This document shows, piece by piece, positions 1-7,512 of a stretch of 11,709 nucleotides of DNA; within the stretch, counting starts at the first letter, position 1; each line of letters opens with the position of its first letter. The notes under the pieces were generated by a model. The model worked only from the letters and a program-made list of their open reading frames with translations, made no database searches and was not told the DNA's origin. The translations under genes were made by a program, and so were the position numbers. Source of the DNA: Chromera velia (Eukaryota > Sar > Chromeraceae). The DNA is taken from positions 1 to 11,709 of the forward strand of contig JAHBMJ010003295.1 in assembly GCA_018398765.1 (NCBI GenBank), read 5' to 3'.

Positions 1-2
1 AG

Positions 3-263
3 CGTGCAGGAATCAATTACAGAAAAATTAGTGGTGTTCTATGTGAATCAGGCAAGGAAGAATTGCTGGCGTCGCCCCACTCCCAGACAAGAGAGTGTGC
101 AGAGAAGGCTGTAAACGATCCGACCTACTGGAACGTGCGGCGGTATCTGCATGACAGCGACTGCTTTCTCTTTGCATTTCAACAACACAACACAGCAGTT
201 GACTTACTACAACTTCGAGATGCAGTCTTGGAGTGTATTTTATATCTGTCAGACAATGTTTGA
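3..263 (+). CDS. C-terminal fragment of GT61-like glycosyltransferase (copy A, partial at left edge)
   Basis: The frame is open from base 3 to a TGA at 261-263 and encodes about 86 residues. It aligns end to end with the last part of the two GT61-like genes further right. It begins RAGINYRKISGV (copy C has RAGIYHRALHGV), keeps a late DCF motif (copy B HCF, copy C DCF), and ends LRDAVLECILYLSDNV (copy B LKKTVLECIFALGNHK). The catalytic-region motif (HGAGLTN in copy C) would lie to the left of the window, so activity cannot be judged. No ATG is needed here because this is the 3' part of a longer exon. The final 60 or so residues are more divergent than B versus C, and the conserved WK after the DCF motif is lost. 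It could be a functional third paralogue or a decaying one. The family match to B and C is direct; the catalytic family comes from those copies. Confidence 0.75.
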   Translation, partial: RAGINYRKISGVLCESGKEELLASPHSQTRECAEKAVNDPTYWNVRRYLHDSDCFLFAFQQHNTAVDLLQLRDAVLECILYLSDNV

Positions 264-1062
264 CTCACAACTTCAAAGTAGTAAGTTCAATCTTTGAGTA
301 AATGTTGTTTTAGATATGATGTTTTCATGAGATTACTAATGAACATTTTAAAATGAATTTTAAAAACACGTACTAAGAATTACTAAAACAAATTTCAACA
401 AAAATTATTGTTTGATTTATCATTTTAAAATAAATTTTAAAAACACGTACTAAGAATCACTAAGATAAATTTCAAGAAAAATTATTGTTTGATCTATAGA
501 TGCTTCTATCGAAAGCCGAATCTATTCACTATATCTTACACAACATAATTTTATGACATAATGTTAGAAATAAACTTTCAAAAGAACTAAGTTTAAAAAA
601 TTGTAGAAAAAATTCTGATTTTTTTGTTTTAATTGCCGATGTTCAACAAACAACACATATTTTTTATGCATCATTTTATTAAACACATTTGTAACATTTA
701 AAGAATACTTCAATCATACTTGTTTGTCTTAAATTAATGTGAATTGAAGTGTTTAGTACATTGTTTACGTCATATAATGATAAATAAAAAAGAATCTATA
801 AAAACAATCTCTCGGGCTCTTTTTTTAATATAGCGTGGGGCCGGCCTACTTCTGGGTTTAAAAGGGGAACAAATAAAATGCATGTAATTAAGCCACTTTT
901 CATTTTTTTTTTTTTAAAAACTCCTAATTTGCATTTTGAGCTGTAGAGTGACTCGATCCCTAAAAAGAAACGTACGATGAAATTTTACTAGTAGAGTCGT
1001 TTACTATATTTGAATGATACTTCAAGTCGGATGACCGAGTGCTCAGTATATCCCCGAAGCTG
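264..1062. other. AT-rich convergent intergenic spacer
   Basis: This lies between the 3' ends of copy A (+) and copy B (-), so it should hold both 3' untranslated regions and terminators. It is very AT-rich with many A and T runs, including a T tract near 903-914. It contains a 77-bp tandem duplication (listed separately) and AATAAA-like words on + near 783 and 870. I see no ORF of note and no RNA gene. Composition returns to mixed near 830-860 (a GGGGCCGGCC-containing patch). Confidence 0.6.
344..497. repeat. Two-copy 77-bp direct tandem repeat
   Basis: Bases 344-420 and 421-497 are head-to-tail copies of the same 77-bp AT-rich unit. Each starts CATTTTAAAAT and contains AAACACGTACTAAGAAT and AAAAATTATTGTTTGAT. 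I count about six substitutions and no length difference, so the duplication is recent relative to the spacer but not brand new. It lies about 80 bp past the stop codon of copy A. No coding frame runs through it. Confidence 0.85.
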
Positions 1063-2678
1063 CTATTTATGGTTCCCGAGTGCAAAGATACACTCTAAAA
1101 CCGTCTTTTTCAGTTCTTGAAGATCGATCTCAACTGGTGCAAGCTTCCAGGCTGGATAGAAGCAGTGTCCAGGGTCGTCTGTCTTGCGACGCTTGTAATC
1201 CTCTCTCCTACCCATTTCCGCACATGTCCGCTGACTCTCGTCTCCTTGCAACAACTCTTTCTCGAGTTCTTTCGAGAAGTAGCCGATCATGGCACGGTAG
1301 TAAACACCCTGCCGCTCCAACATGTCCCGGTAAAGATCGTCCTGTATGAACCCAAAGTTATAGATCTCTACAACCGCAGCATTTTGGGAGAGAAACATTG
1401 CGTTTGTCAGCCCGCTGCCGTGGGGGCTAACAAGGACATCAGTGTCTGCCATCAGGGCGACCTGCTCCCTTCCATCCTCAGGCCACCCAGGGATATACTT
1501 TACACTGACGTTCAGGTAGGCGGGCAGCTGTTCGAGTGTCTCTCTGACTCCCTTTGGGTCTCGGAAGTAACGTCTGCCAACGTCCAGACGATCGACGATG
1601 AGGACCCTGGGGGACTCTGAACGCTCCTGCCACGATCTCTCGGAGATACCAAAGCTCTCCCGAAGCGACGCGTGGTCCCGCCAGCCCCCGATCATGTGCT
1701 GCCGGAACGCGTACGTCCGCGCATTTCGAGCGCATACAGTGTAGGACTCTTTGAACTGCCAGATATGCCTGTTGCAGTGATTGAAAGATTTGCCTTCGGT
1801 GGGAAGGTCCTGCGTTGGCCACAGGTGGTCTCTGAAGAGAGCCGGCCGAGCAGGTGTTGGAAGATTCAGGTCTCTCTCGCTCATCCCCGCCAACCAGGTT
1901 TCTAATTCTGTTTCTGTGAGGAGCCCTTTCCCGCGTGTGAGAAGCACGTCAAGAAACATGTCTTTCCAGGAGGTCATACATTTCAGCTCTGTATTGAGGA
2001 AGTATACCGACCCCTCAGGTCGATCTAGCTGGTCGGACCAAGTCATCATCAGGTGGGTGATGAAGTGTGAGGGGCTCGGGTTTTGCTCTGTGTTCAGAAA
2101 CTTTGTACCGTCGGGCAGCCACTCGATGGGACCCTTCTCGAGCATCTTCTCCCAAGAGACGAAGTCGTATTTGTCGAGATAGTTCAGTGGAGTGGATGGC
2201 TTCTTCCCATTTGAGTTGTGATGATAACTGCAGGAACAGGAAGCTCAAGTACATATATACATACTTGGGAGGTGTGATAACTATACAGTGCGTTTAGCAG
2301 TTCGATCGTGCTTTGCATGCACTGTGAGGTGTATATAGATGTTCATTGAACCCACCGGTATGCCATCACACTCTGCCGCTTGTCTTGCATGCTGATCGGT
2401 CGGTCAGTAGGCTGGAAATCCATTGTGGCGGCTTCAAGATCTTCTTCGCGGTCGGATGCAACGATGAAGTATTGCTCTCCGTCATAACAGAGAGTCTCAT
2501 ACTCACAAATGTCCAGACTGTCGTGGTCAGGTCGACAGTCCGCGATGTTGCGCTTCTTCTGCGCAGCTGAAGAGCATTCGCCAGAGGCAGAATCGAAGCA
2601 GACGCTGCCGTCTGCCTCCGTTGCATCGCATCGGGAGAGCAATGAAAGTGCTCCGAGTAAGAGAATGAATTTCGTCAT
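1063..2678 (-). CDS. GT61/DUF563-like secreted glycosyltransferase, two exons (copy B)
   Basis: Exon 1 is 2678-2356 and exon 2 is 2227-1063. Together they make 1488 nt, exactly 496 codons (495 aa plus TAG). The protein starts with a cleavable-looking signal peptide (MTKFILLLGALSLLSRCDA), so it should act in the ER/Golgi lumen or be secreted. A Cys-containing segment follows (CEYETLCYDGEQYFIVAS, residues about 57-75). The glycosyltransferase part carries PRVLIVDR (about 314-321), then RR, and TDVLVSPHGSGLTNAMFLS (about 370-388). These match the GT61 pattern (EOGT, plant xylosyltransferases), in which an R/RR stretch precedes a HGAGLTN motif and the donor is an activated sugar. Here HGAG reads HGSG, preceded by Pro. 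The acceptor and sugar cannot be told from sequence. The start is the first ATG before the hydrophobic stretch. The divergent neighbour, copy C, has the same architecture. Family assignment is by motif only. Confidence 0.8.
2228..2355 (-). other. Intron of copy B (128 bp, GT-AG, phase 2)
   Basis: On the minus strand the donor is TACCG|GTGGGT at 2356/2355 and the acceptor is CCTGTTCCTGCAG|T at 2228/2227. The split codon becomes CGT (Arg), giving MAYR then YHHNSNGKK. Without splicing, exon 1 hits TGA at 2345-2343. The position and phase agree with the acceptor of copy C, where the same YH residues follow CTGCAG. Confidence 0.85.
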
Positions 2679-3335
2679 CGATCAGCTGGCGTACATGTTG
2701 TGCCTGTCTATATATTTCTGGTACACTGCCAGTCAGACCTGCTGGGCGCTTTAATCAGTTCGCGTTTGCAGCATGTTGTTGCTGTGGGTCTCGGTCAGTG
2801 TCATCGGATACTGCTTGCAGAGCACTTGAGTCGAGCAAGCTATATACACGTGGCAGCTTTCCCGAACCGGGATACGACGGGGAAGTCTTAACTTGAAGCT
2901 CATGTCTTTCATTGAAGTCGATCGGTGCATGGGATCAGTCTGCATGCATGACGTCTGACCTTTAACTGCTGTAACTGACAATTTTCTTTAGTGTATATAT
3001 ATAACTGACAATTGCATGCATGCATGCATGGTCCTCGATCGGCGCGCGCGCGCGTTCATGCATGCATGCATGTGAAACTGAGACGGTTTGACTGACCTGT
3101 TTTGCCTTTTGAATATATATATCCCTGACAGTCGCTTCTGTTGCCTCTGAGCAGCCTCTCTTAACTGGGCACATCTGCAAGCAAACATCCCGTGTATGCG
3201 TTCAAACGGAACTGCATCACCGCCATTCCTTTCTTGCAGGATACAAAGGGCCACAAGTATAGTAGAGTATACCAATATACCCACACGTAATTCAACTTCT
3301 CAACGTTTCGACGAACACATGAAGAGAAAATAAGG
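2679..3335. promoter_or_regulatory. Shared head-to-head upstream region of copies B and C
   Basis: The 657 bp between the two divergent start codons must contain both 5' UTRs and promoters, unless unseen upstream exons exist. It contains no convincing ORF. It does contain a cluster of alternating purine-pyrimidine blocks (2993-3122, listed separately) and several CTATATA-like words (for example near 2709 and 2841). A bidirectional promoter is inferred from gene orientation, not from a recognised box. Confidence 0.5.
2993..3122. repeat. Array of alternating purine-pyrimidine blocks (TA, GCAT, GC, CATG, AT)
   Basis: In order there is a TATATATATA run (about 2993-3003), GCAT repeats (3014-3030), a GC alternation (3042-3054), CATG repeats (3057-3072) and an AT run (about 3112-3122). 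The GCAT/CATG blocks are self-complementary and mirror each other around the GC block. Both TA runs are followed within 3 nt by CTGACA or AACTGACA, and TAACTGACAATT occurs twice (about 2971-2982 and 3002-3013). Such tracts are prone to Z-DNA or cruciform formation. Any regulatory role is inference. Confidence 0.75.
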
Positions 3336-4931
3336 ATGACCCCGGGATCAGTGGCCGTTGGATCCCTTTTACTGGCTCTGAGGGTCATTCATTCCGGCGC
3401 TACGACCTTAGACGTACAAGGCGCCGACTGTCCGAATCTCGAGGGACCCCCGGTGTCCCGGAGCCACGAAGAGAAGCAACAGCGTCCAATCGTTGACTGT
3501 CGGATTGATGCAGACATGCTGGACACCTGCGACTACGAGACCCTCTGCTTCGATGGAGAGCAGTACTTCATCGTGGCAGCCACAGTCGAAAAGGATGTGG
3601 AGGACGCCACGTCCAGCTTCCATTCTGCTGACCGATCCATTGGAATGCGGGATTCTCGCAACAGTATGCAAGCAAGCCTACAGGTCAACACACGTCTCCT
3701 ATACAGTTCCTTCGTGCTGCATATCCAATATTGTTCCAAGTCTGTGCGTCCTTGTGCATCATGATTTAAATGCTCCTGCAGGTATCATTTTGAAGCAGGC
3801 GAGAAGAAGGCCGCCACTCCTCTGAACTACCTGGACCACTACGCCTTCACGTCGTGGGAGCAGATGTTGCAGAGAGGTCCTGTCGAGTGGTTACCGGACG
3901 GCACAAAGTTCGTGACCGTCGAGCAGAATCCAAATCTGTATCACTTCGCAAGTTTCTTCATGCCTGTGTGGACTGACGTCTTAGACCGTCCGGAAGGCTC
4001 GGTCTACTTTATGAACACCGAAGAGAAATGTCTGACCCCATGGAAGAGGATGCTACTCGCACAGCTCCTCTCTCGAGGGAGAGGACTGTTCTCAGAGCAA
4101 AAACTAGGGGCCTGGTTGGATGGGATGCCTCAGAGGCCCCCAGAGCTTCCCAAACCCAGCTGGCCCATTCTTCTCAGAGACCACCTGTGGCAAACTCCAG
4201 AGGAGCCGGTGAACCACTGTTCACTGAACGGGTGGAAATTAAAGATGCCCTACGCCGTGTGCGCTCGGAATGCGCGCACTTTCGCGTTTCGCCAGCATGT
4301 TCTTGGAGGGTGGCGAGACCACGCCACCCTTCGGGGTGCTCTGAAGCTCTTGGAGAGGCCGTACTCGGAACGGCAAAACTCCCCCCGAGTGACCATTGTC
4401 GGCCGTGAGAAGGGGCCCAAGCGGCGGTTTCGCAATCCCGAGGAGCTCGTCGAAGTAGCACAGCAGCTCCCTTCCTACCTAAATGTGAGTGTGCGGTATG
4501 AGCCAGGCATGCCAACAGATCCCCGAGAGCAGGCAGAGCTCATGGCCGAGACCGATGTCCTCGTGACAGTGCACGGGGCCGGATTGACTAACGGAATGTT
4601 TCTCTCCCAAAACGCTGCGGTGATTGAAGTTTTCCCTTTCGCCTTCTTGCAAACAAACATCTACCGAGAAATGTTGCAAAGGGCGGGCATCTACCATAGA
4701 GCTCTTCATGGTGTCTTCACGGAGGCTCACGAGAAGGAGTTGATGGAGATGGGAGAAGACTACCAAAGGTGCGCATCGTTGGCTCGACAGGAGGAATATA
4801 TTAAAAGACGCGCAGATATTTCTACTGATTGTTTCCATCAGGCCTGGAAGAGTGCAGATATCACTGTTGACTCAGAAGAGTTCCGTCAGACGCTTTTGGA
4901 TTGTGTGCTTCAACTGTCAAACCATCTGTGA
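3336..4931 (+). pseudogene. GT61/DUF563-like secreted glycosyltransferase (copy C), frame broken by 4-bp duplication at the exon 1 end or rescued by a GC donor
   Basis: Exon 1 starts at ATG 3336 with a signal peptide (MTPGSVAVGSLLLALRV). It continues through CDYETLCFDGEQYFIVA, as in copy B, to donor CTACAG|GTCAAC at 3683/3684. Exon 2 is 3782-4931, starting YHFEAGEKKAATPLNY and ending in TGA. It holds PRVTIVGR, RR, and TDVLVTVHGAGLTNGMFLS, the canonical GT61 HGAGLTN motif that copy B has altered. Exons 1 plus 2 with this donor total 1498 nt, one more than a multiple of three. The excess comes from a CAAGCAAG tandem duplication at 3669-3676, and the shifted frame meets TGA within four codons of exon 2. 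Omitting one CAAG would align SMQAYRYHF with copy B SVMAYRYHH. Alternatively, a GC donor at 3668 (AT|GCAAGC) restores the frame (332 + 1150 nt, 493 aa). The rest of the gene is intact, so it may be functional, freshly broken, or a sequencing error. Confidence 0.75.
3684..3781 (+). other. Intron of copy C (98 bp with the homologous donor)
   Basis: The acceptor TGCTCCTGCAG ends at 3781 and is homologous in position to that of copy B; exon 2 then reads g-TAT-CAT (YH). The donor homologous to copy B is CTACAG|GTCAAC (3684), but the 4-bp duplication upstream puts it in phase 0 while the acceptor needs phase 2. A GC donor at 3668 would give a 114-bp intron in the correct phase. The acceptor is solid; the donor in use is undecided. 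Confidence 0.65.
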
Positions 4932-5454
4932 TCACTATCACTATCACATAATAGAAAAGACCGTATAAAGAGGTCGGTAAAAAAACTTTTATAAATATAT
5001 TGCCTAATGAAAATGTAAAAAAATCCAGTAAAATTTCAAGTTCAGTTTTAGTATCTTTTAGTAGTTGAAGTTTTATACTATAGTATGGAAACTTCATAAT
5101 CAATTAAAGCCTAGATTGAAGCCCTAGGTTTATAGTAGCCTTAAATTGGTCTTTAATCATCATCATCAGGGCATAAGGCACTGACATTTGAAATAGAATT
5201 TTAATTTATCATAAAAATTCTGTAGTATCTGTTATCTATTAAAGCTATTGACGGTTAAAGATGAATAATTAAAAAAAAATTAAAACTGAAACTATATCTA
5301 TAAGCCTCTAAATATTATTTTAAACTTAAAATTCTACTTATTCAATATCCTAATAATAAATTCTAGTATAGAGGCACTTAAAGCCAACGACTTTAAGCCA
5401 TAGTTTGATGATGAATACAGACTTAGAATACTCTAGTTCAAACAATAGAGTCTA
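4932..5454. other. AT-rich spacer downstream of copy C
   Basis: Immediately after the TGA the composition drops to strongly AT-rich, as after copies A and B. It contains an ATTAAA word at 5103-5108 that could serve as a poly(A) signal, a short ATC repeat (about 5157-5168), and a small inverted repeat CTTAAAG/CTTTAAG (5377-5383 and 5391-5397). There is no ORF of interest and no RNA gene that I can recognise. Confidence 0.5.
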
Positions 5455-6150
5455 TGTAGGGCTTGTACGAGGCGCCGCCGCTGGGCTGGCGGGAGATTCA
5501 GTCGCTTGACGGGCTGCTCGCATGGAGTATGCATGGGCGCAGGATCGATGAATGCGTGTGTCGGTACACAGAATCAGTGATCGATACACAAAGTGATGCA
5601 TTCTAGGATGCAAGAGACGCATGCTGAAGAGCTGCTTTTCGTGGAGCACACAGGAGGGATGGAGGTCAGTTCCTTTATGTATGTAAGCAGTTAAGCAGAA
5701 GCACCAGGCTGCTGTTCGCTAAGGTGTCACAACTCGTGTGTTGATCATGGGGAGGTGGGACTGCATTGTGTACTCTTCTCTTCTGCGGATCGGCAGAGAA
5801 GGGCATGAAAGAAAACACCAAGGGGCGAACAGGGTTCCCTGCCAGTGGAAAGATAACGAGGCGGGTATCAAGGTGAGTCTCTTTCTCCACTCTCGCTAGG
5901 CCTTGAGTTTGCCCTTTTAATTCATTGTGTCCAACTGACTGCAAGTGATCGAAGCACACATGGACTTCAAAGGAGAGGGACAAGAGGGGGCAAGGAGTTC
6001 ATCGCTGCTCAAGAGGGGGGTGAGTCTCTTCTTTGCTGTCTGCACGGCGCTGCACAGCGTACGACATATGACGTACGGGTCCTCCGCTCCTAGACGGAGC
6101 TGTTTGCGGTCATTTCGTGAGGGTCGATCTGCATACAGCCTTCAGTCTAC
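5455..6150. other. Unresolved GC-richer region with splice-like signals, possible exons on +
   Basis: Composition changes abruptly near 5455. A 45-codon open stretch (about 5467-5607, containing PPLGWREIQSLDGLLAW) starts just after a TAG with no ATG near its beginning. A second stretch from ATG 5747 (MGRWDCIVYSSLLRIG) stays open to a near-ideal donor ATCAAG|GTGAGT at 5872/5873, which ends it in phase 0. The same 11-mer GTGAGTCTCTT recurs at 6020-6030 after another short open stretch. These could be 5' exons of a gene leading into 6151, but I cannot connect them in a unique frame. No homology is recognised. Confidence 0.25.
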
Positions 6151-6524
6151 ATGGGCTTCTTTTGGCTTTTCCTTCTGGCGGGCACGCATGGCGCCTTCTC
6201 AATTAAGTGCAGGTTGGGTATACCGGTACAGATTTTGGAGGAAGGGGGCATAAAGGGCGATGCAGCTACACAGCTGGCAGATAGAGGAGTGCCCGGAAGG
6301 TGAGCGAGAGCAGACTCCCACCCACTCTTTCCCACCGAAAACGCTCAAGCAAAATATATTTTTTCACCCCTATTTGTACGTTGATGTGCAGGCCTATGAA
6401 TCAAGGTATTTCAGCTCAGACAAGCAGAGCTTCGCTGCCTACTGGAATATTTGCCAAGCAGGTACGGCTGTGGAGTCCTACCCTGTGGCGCCGCCTTCTG
6501 GACCCTCGCATGCGCTATATCTGA
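6151..6524 (+). CDS. Candidate small secreted protein, two exons
   Basis: ATG 6151 opens a frame that begins MGFFWLFLLAGTHGAFS, a classic signal peptide, and continues KCRLGIPVQILEEGG. At 6299/6300 there is a strong donor (CCGGAAG|GTGAGC) and at 6391/6392 a pyrimidine-preceded acceptor (GTTGATGTGCAG|GCC). Removing this 92-bp intron keeps the frame, joining phase 2 to 1, and runs to TGA at 6522-6524 for 93 aa in all. Unspliced, the frame stops at once (TGA at 6301-6303). The C-terminal part (IFAKQVRLWSPTLWRRLLD) is basic. A further donor-like AAGCAG|GTACGG at 6461/6462 raises the possibility of another intron. No family is recognised. The signal peptide and intron are good evidence; the 3' end is uncertain, and the exon could instead be internal with a membrane segment. 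Confidence 0.35.
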
Positions 6525-7140
6525 ATGAGCCCGCGTACCGACGCCATGCTCCACCGCCGCGTGTATACGCAATCGACTTGGATGCGTGTACGTGTCGCGC
6601 GCGTCGATTAAAGTTGTCGAAGTCGAGTCTGCATGACCTTTGTATTCAAGCAACACGTCACTTGAGCAACGGATAACATCGTCTGAGTCTGATGTCTGTT
6701 CGTCATAGATCAAGAGAGCTCCTAAGAGTCTGAGAGAGAGGAATGAGTAGAAACTGTGCATGATAGAATGAACGCAGCTAATTGAAATACCAGATCGCAC
6801 TAGAACTTAAACTGATGTAGAGCCAAACCTGCTGTAAACTGTTGTCTGACTGAGTGTTGCTTACGTTCCTTTTCTAGAATTTCCCTAAGGTTCTTGTCCT
6901 CGCTTTACCTTGTGTCTGGACGCCATAAGGTGGCCGGACAGGGGAGACAAAGCATGGCCCCCATTTTTTGAACTGCAGAGCGCATTTTTGGGCATTTGTG
7001 GCTGCTTTCTTCTTCCTTTCCGCAGATTGTTTGCAGACCTTCTCACCCTGCCCCTCGGATTTGAATTTAGCTGGAACCTACCGCAGTCGGTCAGCTCCTC
7101 CCCGATCCGATTTCGGTAGACTTCGGACCCACGTGGTGCC
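6525..7140. other. Region without a supported gene
   Basis: ORFs occur here in several frames on both strands, but none has a recognisable motif, signal peptide, or consistent splice frame. Short CG-containing palindromic words (CGCGCGCG near 6597-6604) and a GAGAGAG patch near 6732 are present. Nothing further is supportable. Confidence 0.4.
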
Positions 7141-7315
7141 CACGAACCAGATCCTCTGCAGACTCCCAAACGCTGCCCACCAGATCTTTGCAAGCCCCCC
7201 CAAAGTTGCCCATGCACCAGATCTTCTCGAGCCCCCCCCCCGTTGCCGATGCACCAGATCCTCCGTGGACCCCCAACGTTGCCTACCAGATCCTCCGCAG
7301 ACCCCCAACGTTGCC
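7141..7315. repeat. Degenerate minisatellite, about five units of 32-37 bp
   Basis: The word CCAGATC recurs at 7147, 7180, 7217, 7254 and 7286 (spacing 33, 37, 37, 32). Each unit continues with a C-rich stretch and ends near GTTGCC or CTGCCC. The last two units are nearly identical (CAGATCCTCCG followed by ACCCCCAACGTTGCC). Spacing is not a multiple of three, so unit frames differ; the long open frames on both strands here come from lack of stops in C-rich repeats, not from a protein repeat. Confidence 0.8.
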
Positions 7316-7512
7316 CACATCCCAACTTCCCTCTTCCCAAAGAATGGAGGGATGGGACTTTGGTGAAAGGAACTGAGCACCTTGATGTTGAAGAGGCCCC
7401 TCTATGGAAGAGAGAGGGAAAGTAATACACCTGGGCAGATTCGACGGCCACGGTGAGAGTGAAGAGGGCAAAAGACGGCAGAGACCCCCCCAATTTCGAC
7501 CTTCACTTCACG
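7316..7512. other. Probable upstream region of the 7513 gene
   Basis: This is purine-rich and contains no recognised promoter box. It would hold the 5' UTR of the downstream gene if the ATG at 7513 is right. The same frame is open upstream as far as 7453 without an obvious start, so the first exon could extend further left. Confidence 0.25.

Noticed and set aside
344-497. CRISPR-like or phage-type repeat array
   Set aside because: There are only two adjacent copies without spacers in a eukaryotic, intron-containing context.
1117-2297. Plus-strand ORFs opposite copy B
   Set aside because: They are antisense shadows of the minus-strand exon 2, with no motifs of their own.
2702-2720. TATATA word as TATA box for copy B
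   Set aside because: It lies only about 31 bp from the ATG, which would leave almost no leader, and similar words are scattered through the spacer.
2751-3388. Short minus-strand ORFs in the divergent spacer
   Set aside because: They run through simple repeats, have no motifs, and do not splice in phase to the signal-peptide exon of copy B.
4028-4838. Several overlapping ORFs on both strands within copy C
   Set aside because: They are shadow frames of the conserved GT61 exon 2; only the 3864 frame aligns with copies A and B.
6411-6800. 129-aa minus-strand ORF
   Set aside because: It has no recognisable motif and overlaps the spliced secreted-protein model on the other strand; support is too weak.
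6885-7493. 202-aa minus-strand ORF with Gly-rich repeats
   Set aside because: It crosses the minisatellite, whose unit spacing (33, 37, 37, 32) makes the peptide repeats switch frame. Openness comes from the lack of stops in C-rich DNA.
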